Origin: Carbonactinospora thermoautotrophica
Lineage (GTDB): Bacteria; Actinomycetota; Actinomycetes; Streptomycetales; Carbonactinosporaceae
Assembly (NCBI RefSeq): GCF_001543895.1
Contig: NZ_JYIJ01000017.1
Coordinates: forward strand, 558,001 to 622,000
Length of the DNA stretch: 64,000 nt
Direction: 5' to 3'
The notes beneath the pieces were generated by a model. That model searched no databases. It saw only the letters and a program-made list of their open reading frames with translations, and had not been told where the DNA came from. Below, in pieces: positions 1 to 7,401 of the stretch (position 1 is its first letter; each line of letters opens with the position of its first letter). Position numbers and translations under genes: made by a program.

Positions 1-2
1 CG

Positions 3-1025
3 GCCCTGCCCAAGGGCGTGCTGCTCACCCACCGCAACATCGTCGCCAACATGATCCAGACCAACTCGGTGCTGCACATGGGCGAGGGAGAGCGGCTGGT
101 CGCGGTGCTGCCGTTCTTCCACATCTACGGCATGGCCGTGCTGATGAACCACGCCCTGGCCAACGGCGCCACGGTCGTGGTGCTGCCCCGGTTCGAGCTG
201 GAGCAGTTCCTGGACGTGCTGGCCGAGCACCGGATCACCCGCGCGTACGTGGCCCCGCCGATCGTGCTCGCGCTGGCCAAGCACCCGATCGTCAGCTCCT
301 ACGACCTGTCGTCGCTGCGGCTGGTGCTGAGCGCCGCCGCGCCGCTCGACCCGGACCTGGCCGAGGCGTGCGCGCGGCGGATCGGCTGCAAGGTCGCGCA
401 GGGGTACGGCATGACCGAGCTGTCCCCGGTGTGCATGGTCGTGCCGGACAGCGACGATGACCTCCCGGCCGGCACGGTCGGCAAGCTGATCGCTGGCACC
501 GAGGGCCGCCTGGTCGACCCGGCCACCGGCGCGGACGTCGGCGTCGGTGAGACCGGCGAGCTGTGGGTGCGCGGCCCGCAGGTGATGAAGGGCTACCTGA
601 ACCGGCCGGACGAGACCGCGAACATGATCGACGAGGACGGCTGGCTGCGCACCGGCGACATCGCCCGGGTCGACGCCGACGGCAACTGGTACATCGTCGA
701 CCGGGTCAAGGAGCTGATCAAGTACAAGGGCTACCAGGTGCCGCCCGCCGAGCTGGAGGCGGTCCTGCTCACCCACGAGAAGATCGCGGACGCGGCCGTG
801 ATCGGCGTGCTGGACGAGGAGGGCAACGAGGCGCCGAAGGCCTTCGTGGTCCCCGCCGCGGGTGCCGCGCTCACCGAGGACGAGGTGATCGCGTACGTGG
901 CGGAGCGGGTCGCCCCGCACAAGAAGGTGCGCCGCGTGGAGTTCATCGACGCCGTCCCCAAGGCGGCCTCCGGCAAGATCCTCCGCAAGGAACTGCGGGC
1001 CCGGGAAGCGCGGGTGCGGTCGTGA
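3..1025 (+). CDS. Acyl-CoA ligase (4-coumarate-CoA ligase-like), 5' end outside window
   Basis: This is the C-terminal two thirds of an adenylate-forming acyl-CoA synthetase, which activates a carboxylic acid with ATP and transfers it to CoA. The frame is open from the window edge. The first residues (ALPKGVLLTHRN) are the end of the AMP-binding P-loop, so roughly 180-200 N-terminal residues are missing. Visible family motifs are QGYGMTE (adenine binding), GELWVRGP, the hinge TGDIA followed by VDRVKELIKYKGYQV, and the catalytic lysine near the end in ASGKILRKEL. The stop overlaps the start of the enoyl-CoA hydratase gene, so the two are translationally coupled. The substrate (fatty or aromatic acid) cannot be read from the sequence. 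Confidence 0.93.
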   Translation, partial: ALPKGVLLTHRNIVANMIQTNSVLHMGEGERLVAVLPFFHIYGMAVLMNHALANGATVVVLPRFELEQFLDVLAEHRITRAYVAPPIVLALAKHPIVSSYDLSSLRLVLSAAAPLDPDLAEACARRIGCKVAQGYGMTELSPVCMVVPDSDDDLPAGTVGKLIAGTEGRLVDPATGADVGVGETGELWVRGPQVMKGYLNRPDETANMIDEDGWLRTGDIARVDADGNWYIVDRVKELIKYKGYQVPPAELEAVLLTHEKIADAAVIGVLDEEGNEAPKAFVVPAAGAALTEDEVIAYVAERVAPHKKVRRVEFIDAVPKAASGKILRKELRAREARVRS

Positions 1026-1789
1026 CCGGGGAACTGGTCCACCTGGACGTCGATGGCGTGATAGGGGTCATCACCCTCGACTCGCCGCACAACCGCAACG
1101 CGCTGTCCGCGCGGCTGGTCGCCGAGCTGTCCGACCGGCTCGACCAGGCCGCGGCGGACGATGCGGTGCGGGCGATCCTGCTGCGCAGCGCCGGCCCGGT
1201 GTTCTGCTCCGGCGCGGACCTGACCGAGGCGGCCGAGGTGGAGCCGGGCGCGCGGGCGCTCGCCCGGGTCCTGCGGGCGATGGTCTCGGCGCGCAAGCCG
1301 GTGGTGGCGAAGGTGGCCGGGCCGGTCCGCGCGGGCGGCGTCGGGCTGGTCGCCGCGGCCGACATCGCCCTGGTGGCCGACACGGTGACGTTCGCCTTCC
1401 CCGAGGTGCGGCTCGGGCTGTGCCCGGCGGTGATCTCGCTGACCACGCTGCCGCGCATGGAGCCGCGGGCCGCCGCCCGGTACTTCCTGACCGGTGAGGA
1501 GTTCTCCGCGGCCGAGGCGGCGCGGATCGGCCTGATCACGCAGGCGGTGCCGGCCGAGGAACTGGACGCGGTCACCGACCGGGTGCTCGACCGGCTGCGC
1601 CAGGCCGCGCCGAAGGCGTTGGAGCGCACCAAGGAGCTGCTCACCCGCGCGGAGCGCGCGGTCATCGACGACCTGAGCGAGCACCTGGTCTCGCTCACCG
1701 CCGAGCTGTTCGCCTCCGCTGAGGGCCGGGAGGGCATACGCGCGTTCCTGGAACGCCGCCCGCCCGCCTGGGCCCGTCAGGGCGGATAA
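1022..1789 (+). CDS. Enoyl-CoA hydratase/isomerase family protein
   Basis: This crotonase-fold protein of 255 residues probably hydrates an enoyl-CoA in a beta-oxidation-type pathway. The GTG start overlaps the ligase stop (GTGA), which fixes the start. Typical features are HNRNALS near residue 20, the oxyanion-hole segment VFCSGADLTE, and the RAGGVGLVAAADI region. At that second segment most active hydratases have a catalytic Glu in a GxxxGxGxxL context; here the context is V-R-A-G-G-V-G, and Glu residues appear further on in AFPEVRLGL. Coupling to the acyl-CoA ligase suggests one catabolic operon. A 13-bp hairpin follows the stop. The family is clear and the substrate is unknown. Confidence 0.9.
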   Translation: MTGELVHLDVDGVIGVITLDSPHNRNALSARLVAELSDRLDQAAADDAVRAILLRSAGPVFCSGADLTEAAEVEPGARALARVLRAMVSARKPVVAKVAGPVRAGGVGLVAAADIALVADTVTFAFPEVRLGLCPAVISLTTLPRMEPRAAARYFLTGEEFSAAEAARIGLITQAVPAEELDAVTDRVLDRLRQAAPKALERTKELLTRAERAVIDDLSEHLVSLTAELFASAEGREGIRAFLERRPPAWARQGG

Positions 1790-1803
1790 CCCCGCACGCG
1801 CGG

Positions 1804-1840
1804 GTCGCCCCGCCTCATCCTCATTCAGGGGTGGGGCGGC
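1804..1840 (+). terminator. Hairpin terminator after the enoyl-CoA hydratase gene
   Basis: A 13-bp stem (arms 1804-1816 and 1828-1840, with three G-T wobbles) encloses an 11-nt loop. It lies 15 bp after the hydratase stop and between convergent genes, so it may serve both strands. It has no T-tract, as is common in high-GC actinobacteria. Confidence 0.6.
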
Positions 1841-1855
1841 CCGTCGTACCCGAGG

Positions 1856-2081
1856 TCACTTCGCCCAGACGATGTTGACGACGCTGATCGTATTCCTCAT
1901 GTCGTCGACGTAGACCACCAAACCCTCATCGCTGCCTCCGAACGGGCAGCAGCGCGTGAACGGGTCGCTCCCGTATGGCCGACCGAACAGGATCCTGGGC
2001 GATCAGCTTCAGCTTCGCCTTCAACGGCAATGTGTCGTAGATCCGCTGCGCGGCTGGCCGGAACTCGACCCGGTACGCCAT
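1856..2081 (-). pseudogene. RelE/ParE-like toxin gene, frameshifted
   Basis: The start codon overlaps the antitoxin-like stop by one base (TGATG), the normal coupling in toxin-antitoxin pairs. The first frame reads MAYRVEFRPAAQRIYDTLPL, a RelE/ParE-type N-terminus, and stops after 51 codons. The second frame continues the fold (GSDPF, then GLVVYVDDMRNTISVVNIVW) and ends at 1856. The 226-nt span is one base too long for one frame. The slip lies near plus-strand 1975-1985: skipping one base there restores R-P-Y-G-S-D-P-F, which resembles the PYG-type segment of this family. An intact toxin would be a ribosome-dependent mRNA nuclease or a gyrase poison. As written it is probably inactive, unless the shift is a sequencing error or is bypassed in translation. 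Confidence 0.6.
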
Positions 2082-2389
2082 CAGTCATCCCAGTCGAGGT
2101 CGAACGGGATGCCGGGTACACCCGCTAGCGCGTCACGGGTTCCTTGCTCGACGGCCTGCCGTCCGCCGGACTGGACACAGACCTGGGCGACCGGCCACCA
2201 GCGCTCCAGCATGTCGAAGGCGGGCACGAGGTCGAAGGACTCCTTGGCCTGGTCCAGGGCGGCCACCCATTCGGCGGCATACTCAGCGCGCAGGTCCTCG
2301 TCGAGCGCTTCCCGCACCGCGGCGGGGGTCTTCTCCACCCGGGGGGCGTAGGGGGTCACGACGGGGATGTCATCAGAAAAGTCGCTCAT
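2081..2389 (-). CDS. Small antitoxin-like protein (DUF6247-type)
   Basis: This 102-residue acidic protein lies directly upstream of, and overlaps by one base, a RelE/ParE-like toxin gene. The middle (AVREALDEDLRAEYAAEWVAALDQAKESFDLVPAFDMLERWW) is a predicted helical block, and the C-terminus is acidic (PFDLDWDD). I recall this layout from actinobacterial DUF6247 proteins next to RelE-family toxins; the family name is from memory. The likely role is to neutralise the toxin and repress the operon. There is no strong ribosome site in front of the ATG, so the start is only moderately certain. Confidence 0.6.
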   Translation of the reverse strand: MSDFSDDIPVVTPYAPRVEKTPAAVREALDEDLRAEYAAEWVAALDQAKESFDLVPAFDMLERWWPVAQVCVQSGGRQAVEQGTRDALAGVPGIPFDLDWDD

Positions 2390-2495
2390 GGGGAGAATTG
2401 TGTCGCCCGGCCGAGCCGGGTGGCAGCCTGGAACGGCATGCCGCCTCCGGTTCGGGTGAGGGTGGCGCGGACGCGTCGGTGCAGGGCGGACGTCC

Positions 2496-2990
2496 CTAGC
2501 TCGCGCGGGCTAGCAGCTGGCCCAGATCTTTGACGACGTCCCCGAACGAGGACGGCACAGCAGGCCATGCCCGCTCGACGTGCTCCACCACCTTCCGCAG
2601 CAGCGCCGCGGTACGCGCTGATCCCACCTCGCCCACATACCCGAACACGTCGTCGATGACCGATTCCGCATCCCCCCACGCCCTCAAGGTCACCAGGGCC
2701 TCAAGCAGGTGCGCCAGGTAGATGTACCGGCCACGGGGCTTGTCAGCCGGGCACAGGTCCACAGTTCGCCAGAACAGGTCGACCGCGTGCCGCCAGTCAC
2801 CCAGCTCGGCGTGGCACATCGCTTCGTGCCAGGTCAGCTCGCACTCGTTGACCCACCACGTCCACGCGGGGTCACGAGTCGTGATGCCGTCGCTCAGCAG
2901 CGCCCATGCCTTGGCGAGATCGTCGAAGGCGCGCGGTCCGTCACCGAACTGCGCGAGCGCGCGGGCCCTGCGCACATGGAACAGGGCCCG
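2496..2990 (-). pseudogene. C-terminal remnant of an XRE/TPR regulator
   Basis: About 165 codons encode helical repeats (RARALAQFGDGPRAF, then ECELTWHEAMCHAELGDWRHAV, then HLLEALVTLRAWGDAE) like the C-terminal half of the XRE regulators elsewhere in this window. There is no helix-turn-helix domain and no plausible start. Upstream on the same strand the frame runs into an ASCH-domain remnant read out of frame. This looks like a gene cut by rearrangement. It could still be translated from an internal start, but nothing supports that. Confidence 0.55.
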
Positions 2991-2995
2991 GCCGA

Positions 2996-3170
2996 TCACA
3001 CCCGCTCCACCTCGATGGCGAGCACACCCAGGGCCTCCTTCTCCGGCGGGTAGATCCGGCGCATGCTCGGGTACCCGACCCGCACCTCCACGGTCTTGCG
3101 CCCCGAGGCGATCAGGTCGAAGTACTCCTTGTACAGCCACGTGTTCCGGGTCACCGGCTCGGTCTCACCC
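2996..3170 (-). pseudogene. ASCH-domain gene with an internal deletion
   Basis: The frame reads GETEPVTRNTWLYKEYFDLI, then a central block, then PPEKEALGVLAIEVERV and a stop. It is a close copy of the ASCH gene at 15012-15348 but lacks the middle ~160 bp. The junction falls exactly on a 9-bp word (plus strand GATCCGGCG) that occurs once at each side of the missing segment in the longer copy. This points to deletion between short direct repeats. The ATG present in the other copy is also lost. ASCH domains are beta-barrel RNA-binding modules; this copy is probably dead. Confidence 0.65.
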
Positions 3171-3333
3171 CTCGATCGGTTCTCCGTAAGGAGGACAGGG
3201 CGGTTGGGGTTGCGCGAATTGGGTAACGATTTGGTAAAGGCTAAATCATCTTTGCCACGGCCACTTCACCCACTCGCCATTGTCGGTTCTGGTGGTGACA
3301 CTGACTGTGCAGGGGGAAAGGAGGGAGGGCACG

Positions 3334-3552
3334 GTGACTCCCATCACAAGCGCGTTAGCGCAGGCGGAATGCGAGGACGACATCGTCATTCAGGTCACGC
3401 CGGAGGAGTACGACCGGGCCGTGCAGCATGCCCTCGACGAGTTGGGGATCACCTACGAGGAGCTTGAACGTCAGGCGAGAAACCGGGACTTCCAGTCCCA
3501 TCAAGCGCAGCTGCTGTGGGTCGCCATCGGAGGTCGAGACCGCGACTGCTGA
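3334..3552 (+). CDS. Hypothetical 72-residue protein, possible partner of the next gene
   Basis: The GTG start is chosen because a strong ribosome site (AAAGGAGGG, 3317-3325) sits 8 nt upstream. The acidic product (AECEDDIVIQVTPEEYDRAV, then LDELGITYEELERQARNRDF) is mostly helical and has no recognised domain. It ends 3 bp before a 219-residue gene, so the two are probably one operon. The pairing of a small acidic helical protein with a larger one is compatible with a toxin-antitoxin arrangement, but no family was recognised. Confidence 0.6.
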   Translation: MTPITSALAQAECEDDIVIQVTPEEYDRAVQHALDELGITYEELERQARNRDFQSHQAQLLWVAIGGRDRDC

Positions 3553-3555
3553 CCG

Positions 3556-4215
3556 GTGACTGCCCAACTGTTCGACAAAGCCCGCGAGTTCGCTGCCACC
3601 ATCACGGGCATCCTCAACGGGACAATCTGTAACGGTGTGGTGATCAAGGCGGTCCTCGATCCCCGCGACGGCACGCGCGTGATCGCCGGGAATGGCCTCA
3701 GCCACCAGAACCCCTTGGTGGCAAAGCCGTTCCCCGTACGCCTTGGCCAGGAGAAACCACGATGCTGGTTGAACCTGAGCTACCGGCTCTGTCTGGATGA
3801 GACTCGAAGCTGGTTAACCGTCGTCTCCTCATATATCGGCGTGTTCGTCGACGAAGACTGCCAGGTATGCCTGTGCCACTTCGACTACGAGCGGGACAAG
3901 GGCAACGGCTACCCCGAGGCACACCTGCAGATTCATGGTTCCTCGCCAGCCCTTGATGTGCTCCGGGGTCGCGGTGCGAGCGTGAAGGCGTTGGACAAGC
4001 TGCACTTTCCGGTGGGCGGTAGGCGCTTTCGTCCATCCCTGGAGGATGTGATCGAGTTCCTCGTTGTCGAGCAGCTCGTCCAACCCCGAGCCGGGTGGCA
4101 GAGGGTCGTGGAGCAAGGTAGGGAGAAGTTCCAGGAGATCCAGCTTGCTGCTGCGATACGTCGTCATCCGGACATAGCTCGTCGGGTTCTCAGCGAGATG
4201 GAAGGCGCGAACTGA
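3556..4215 (+). CDS. Hypothetical protein, 219 residues
   Basis: I do not recognise a named family. The conserved-looking core is CLCHFDYERDKGNGYPEAHL, then a C-terminal LHFPVGGRRFRPSLEDVIEF segment and a Trp/Gln-rich tail. The order 'D-Y...H...' followed by 'F-x-S-L-E-D-V-I-E-F-L' loosely resembles the layout of small TumE/DUF6516-type toxins. That comparison is from memory and weak. The GTG start lies 3 bp after the stop of the 72-residue gene, and no other start fits the operon spacing. Confidence 0.6.
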   Translation: MTAQLFDKAREFAATITGILNGTICNGVVIKAVLDPRDGTRVIAGNGLSHQNPLVAKPFPVRLGQEKPRCWLNLSYRLCLDETRSWLTVVSSYIGVFVDEDCQVCLCHFDYERDKGNGYPEAHLQIHGSSPALDVLRGRGASVKALDKLHFPVGGRRFRPSLEDVIEFLVVEQLVQPRAGWQRVVEQGREKFQEIQLAAAIRRHPDIARRVLSEMEGAN

Positions 4216-4343
4216 CGACTCCGCCGGATGACGGAAAGCCGCTCCGGCCGGCACCTGGGTTAGGGGTCGACCGGGGCGGCTTCGTCAGTGAGACGCCGGG
4301 GAGCCGAGTCCGTTCAGAGGTGGGATGGCTTTCGCGTTTCCGC

Positions 4344-5738
4344 TCAGGCGCTGAACAGTTCTCGGGCCTGTTCCCGGAACGTGCGCACGCACGCGGCGTC
4401 GCTGCGATCCAGCCGCTTGGCGAACGCTCGTACCTGCCCCACGGCCCGCTGGGAGGACACGCCCTGCAGCATCGTGACCGCCTGGCTACCCAGCTCGCAG
4501 GCGTGCTCTAGGTCACCCCGTTCGGCATGGATCCCCGCGACCGTGATCTTCTTGAGGGCCGCGCTTCGCGTCGCCCCCGGCCGGGACATCTCAATCGAGC
4601 GTGTTGCCTGGCGCAGCGCCTCGGCGGTCTCGCCCAGGTCGTTGAGGCAGTACGCCTTCTCGGCGGCGAGCCCCGACTCGTCGATGAGGTCGGAGTCGGG
4701 GAGCAGCTCCTCAGCGCGGCGCAGCGCCTCCAGGCACTCCTTGCGCTGGCCGAGGAGCGCGTACCCCCGGGCCTGACGCGCGTACACGGCCGCGAGCTGC
4801 GCGTGCTGCAGCGCCTGGGAGGTGAGTTCGACGACACGTTCCCCGTTTCGCTGGGTGATCGCCCCATGCGCCTGGCTGTTGAGGATCACCGCGCTGCGTA
4901 CCTCATCCCCGGCCGCGCGGGCCAGTTGGTAGGCCTTCTGGTAGTTGCGGTACGCCACCTCGTGCTGGCCCATGTCGTAGGCCATCCAGCCGGCGCGGTG
5001 GACCAGCGCGGCAGCACCGGCCAGCACCGGTGCGCGCACGTCGTCACCCAGGTCGGATCGCAGCAAAGGCGCGACGCGATCCCGGAGGAACTGGGTGAGC
5101 AGGGGGCGCGCGTATCCGCCGCCGAGGGAACTGTCGAGAGTGCGGAAGAACCCCTCCGCGTCGCGGAGCGCCGTCACGTGCGCCGCGGTTACCCGGGCGG
5201 GCCGCCAGTCGGTGTGCGTCCCGCCGAAGACCTTCTCGATTCCGGCGCTGCCAGGCACCAGGAGGACAGCCGCAGAGCCGAACATCATTTCCCGGCGGTC
5301 GAGCAAGGTGTGCCTCCTCGGGTCGACGACGAGCACCAAGCTACCCGTAGGCCCTAATGACAGATCAAGGTCAAGGCTTCCGATTTGCGGATGCGCCGGT
5401 GCGTCGATGTCGTCCAGGTACTCCCTGTACAGACTGAACTCGGATGCCGGGCTGCCAGCCGGGCCGGTGTCCGCGGAAAGGTCGGGCGGCGGGACGAAGC
5501 CGAGCTCATGAGGCTGCTTGCCGGTCAGCGCGATGAGGACCCGCCGGTACACAGGGGAAGGCCAGGTCACCTCGCCTCGTTCCCACCGACCGATCCGTTT
5601 CTCGTCGCACGCGAGGTTGATGCCCAGCTCGGCGGCCTTGTCGCGGACCCGGTCGGCGAACTCGGCCTGAGTCAGGTGCAGGCCGCGGCGGTAGTTCCGC
5701 AGCACGGTGTTCGGCTTGCGCACATCCCCCTGGGTCAT
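4344..5738 (-). CDS. XRE-family regulator with TPR-like domain
   Basis: The protein has 464 residues. The start is the ATG at 5738, preceded by GGGGAGG at good spacing. An N-terminal helix-turn-helix (NYRRGLHLTQAEFADRVR, then DEKRIGRWERGEVTWPSP) is followed by a linker, a DRREMMFGSAAVLL segment, and about 250 residues of helical tetratricopeptide-like repeats (KAYQLARAAGDEVRS, ALQHAQLAAVYARQARGYAL). Such proteins are DNA-binding regulators whose repeat domain senses a peptide or partner. It is divergent from the 58-residue ORF, the GGDEF-like gene and the ATP-grasp locus, so it is the probable regulator of that module. Confidence 0.85.
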   Translation of the reverse strand: MTQGDVRKPNTVLRNYRRGLHLTQAEFADRVRDKAAELGINLACDEKRIGRWERGEVTWPSPVYRRVLIALTGKQPHELGFVPPPDLSADTGPAGSPASEFSLYREYLDDIDAPAHPQIGSLDLDLSLGPTGSLVLVVDPRRHTLLDRREMMFGSAAVLLVPGSAGIEKVFGGTHTDWRPARVTAAHVTALRDAEGFFRTLDSSLGGGYARPLLTQFLRDRVAPLLRSDLGDDVRAPVLAGAAALVHRAGWMAYDMGQHEVAYRNYQKAYQLARAAGDEVRSAVILNSQAHGAITQRNGERVVELTSQALQHAQLAAVYARQARGYALLGQRKECLEALRRAEELLPDSDLIDESGLAAEKAYCLNDLGETAEALRQATRSIEMSRPGATRSAALKKITVAGIHAERGDLEHACELGSQAVTMLQGVSSQRAVGQVRAFAKRLDRSDAACVRTFREQARELFSA

Positions 5739-6025
5739 GCCGAACCTCCCCGAAGGCGTGGTCATTCACCGTAACGATTCAGGCGCGCCTCGGAATACAG
5801 GCGGAGGCAGAAGACCCCCACCAGGGGATCCGCCAAGGGCCGCGGTGGGCGTGGGCAAGATCACCGAGCCACGGTTTCCTGACCACGAGCACTCAGCCGG
5901 CGCCAGCTTGAGCAGGTTGCCTGCTCCGATCGTGTGGATCTGCTGTGAGCCGACCAGGGCCAGCGGGATCCTGGAATATTCGCCACCCGTCCGGGATGGG
6001 ATGGCGGACGAGGAGGAGGTTCAGG

Positions 6026-6202
6026 ATGCGACGCGTTCACCGCGTCTTATGCGACATGACGTCGCTCGTCGTTCTGGCTACCTGCCTGTCTGGGACCCGT
6101 GGTGACTTCCCGCAGCACGACCGCCTCTTCCACACCTGCCGGTGCGGCCCGCGCCTACCCCTGACGCTCGTCGCCGTCCAGCTCGTCCAGCGAGGAGTGT
6201 GA
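6026..6202 (+). CDS. Small hypothetical ORF upstream of the GGDEF-like gene
   Basis: This 58-codon ORF has an ATG preceded by GGAGGAGG about 6 nt upstream. It ends 3 bp before the GGDEF-like gene, which suggests translational linkage. The product is basic with several cysteines (VLCDMTSLVVLATCLSGT, HTCRCGPR) and one weakly hydrophobic stretch. I do not recognise it. It occupies the same position as the tiny first ORFs of the operons at 45.7 and 55.0 kb, but has no visible similarity to them. Confidence 0.4.
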   Translation: MRRVHRVLCDMTSLVVLATCLSGTRGDFPQHDRLFHTCRCGPRLPLTLVAVQLVQRGV

Positions 6203-6205
6203 CCT

Positions 6206-6829
6206 GTGCCCACTGCTACCCGCCTGCCTGTGGCCGGATCGTGGCTCCCCAACGCCCAGGTGTGCCCGCACACCGGCCTCGTCGGCTGGCCCGACTTCCA
6301 CCGTGACGCGCCTGAGCTGATCGCCCGCTCGCTCATGGCGGGCCGGAACCTCGGGCTCGCGATCGGTGACGTCGACGGGCTCAAGTCATTAGCCGAGAAC
6401 TACGACCTCGGGCACGTCGCCGCCAACGTGTTCATGGGGCAGCTGGGCGGCATAATCCGCGACTGGTTCTGCGACCAGAAGACCAACGCCGGGTGCGCGG
6501 CGTGTTTCGGCGGGGACGAGACGCTGATCGTGCTGCAGCTCGACACGCTCGACAGCCTGATCGGCGCGCTCCGGGACCTGCAGGGCCGGGTGAAGACCGC
6601 AGGGCTCTCGCGCACCGTGTCCTTCGCCGCCGCGCTGCTCACAGCCTCGCATCTGCCGGAGACCAGGTGGCCAGGGTGGGAGACGGCATTCTACGAGTAC
6701 GTGCTGCGGCGGGTGGACCGGATCCTGATCTCGATGAAGCACGCCCGTCGCGGCGACGCCTCCTACAACGGATTCCTCACCTGGATCAGCGTGCCCCCCT
6801 TCGGCACCTGCGGCGAGGTCGAGGAGTAA
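6206..6829 (+). CDS. Stand-alone GGDEF-like nucleotidyl cyclase domain protein
   Basis: The protein has 207 residues and is essentially one GGDEF-type palm domain. Residues 50-70 read GLAIGDVDGLKSLAENYDLG, the metal-binding D-x-D plus K/N/G pattern of diguanylate cyclases. Residues 101-106 read FGGDET, the signature loop. There is no sensory, membrane or receiver domain and no RxxD inhibitory site in the usual place. Known proteins with this fold make cyclic dinucleotides or other cyclic nucleotides; the product here is unknown. The GTG start follows GAGGAG by 7 nt. The stop is directly followed by the shared cassette that precedes the ATP-grasp genes. Confidence 0.65.
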   Translation: MPTATRLPVAGSWLPNAQVCPHTGLVGWPDFHRDAPELIARSLMAGRNLGLAIGDVDGLKSLAENYDLGHVAANVFMGQLGGIIRDWFCDQKTNAGCAACFGGDETLIVLQLDTLDSLIGALRDLQGRVKTAGLSRTVSFAAALLTASHLPETRWPGWETAFYEYVLRRVDRILISMKHARRGDASYNGFLTWISVPPFGTCGEVEE

Positions 6830-6886
6830 GCCGCCTCCCCCGGCCGCCCCGACCCCACCGCCCTCCCGGGGCGGGGACGGCCACCG

Positions 6887-6934
6887 GCCCGGCCGGCACA
6901 CCGTCCCCCGTGGTGCCCCGCTGGCCGGGCTTTT
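6887..6934 (+). terminator. T-tailed terminator in cassette R1
   Basis: A 10-bp GC stem (6887-6896 with 6921-6930) is followed by TTTT (6931-6934). The same hairpin with the same T-run is found in R2 and R3. It probably ends or attenuates transcription from the GGDEF-like gene ahead of the ATP-grasp pair. Confidence 0.65.
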
Positions 6935-6935
6935 C

Positions 6936-6983
6936 GTCGAGTGTGCGTGTCGTCACACGCGTGTGACGACACGCACACTCGAC
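6936..6983. promoter_or_regulatory. Perfect 48-bp palindrome in cassette R1
   Basis: Arms of 24 nt (6936-6959 and 6960-6983) are exact reverse complements with no spacer; the centre reads CACACGCGTGTG. It is identical at 44988-45035 and 54249-54296, and a diverged 30-bp form lies at 14947-14976. It starts one base after the T-run of the terminator. It could be a dyad operator or a second hairpin. Confidence 0.85.
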
Positions 6984-7010
6984 GCGGCCAAAGCCGACGC
7001 CACCGGAGCC

Positions 7011-7104
7011 GGCGGGCCGTGCGGGCCCGGACTCCCGCGCCACCGACTCAACCCACGCCCCCTCAACCCTGGTGACCCGAGAGGAACCGCCCGCACGGCC
7101 CGCC
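7011..7104 (+). ncRNA. Candidate structured leader RNA, copy 1
   Basis: A 15-bp perfect inverted repeat (7011-7025 with 7090-7104) encloses 64 nt that are strongly conserved in the copies at 44884-44975 and 54116-54209, including CGGACTCCCGCGCCACCG and a GGTGACC segment. It lies 93 nt upstream of the next start. The architecture is that of a cis-acting leader RNA or riboswitch-like element, but no known class was recognised. Confidence 0.4.
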
Positions 7105-7197
7105 ACCCAGGACCCCCACCCCTGGCGGTCTGGTCTTCCGGTGACCCCACGCGCACCGGATCGTTCCAACAGATCAGGCAGATGAGGAGAAATACGG

Positions 7198-7401
7198 ATG
7201 GATCCGCTGAGCTGCCGGCCCGGCGCGCAGGCCGACACGATCGACGCCCACGAGGACCTCGACGTCCCAGCACCCCTCGCCCCGGTCGGGAGCCGTCTGC
7301 CGCTGGACACCCCGGCCGACACAGCCCAGCAGATCACGACCGGCAGGCCGCGGCTGCTGGCCGTACGCGCCGCCGTGCCGATCCCCGAGGCGGGCGAATG
7401 A
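7198..7401 (+). CDS. Candidate RiPP precursor or accessory peptide, 67 residues
   Basis: The ATG follows GAGGAGA at about 7 nt, and the stop overlaps the ATP-grasp start (ATGA). That is the usual arrangement of a precursor gene before its maturase. The product is short, acidic in the first half (DTIDAHEDLDVP), and has several Thr and Asp residues (LPLDTPADTAQQITTG) that could be ester or amide donors and acceptors. It does not match the common ATP-grasp precursor pattern I remember, so it may be a new precursor type or a short accessory protein. Confidence 0.5.
   Translation: MDPLSCRPGAQADTIDAHEDLDVPAPLAPVGSRLPLDTPADTAQQITTGRPRLLAVRAAVPIPEAGE

Larger units (their letters stand above)
6830..7110 (+). 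repeat. Shared regulatory cassette, copy R1
   Basis: This ~280-bp block is repeated at 44881-45149 and 54112-54406 in the opposite orientation, with most positions identical. In transcription order it holds a GC-rich stretch, a T-tailed hairpin, a perfect 48-bp palindrome, and a domain closed by a 15-bp inverted repeat. In all three copies it begins with the base after the upstream stop codon and ends 73-138 bp before the next start. It looks like a moved or duplicated leader region rather than an insertion sequence, since no transposase lies inside. Confidence 0.85.
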
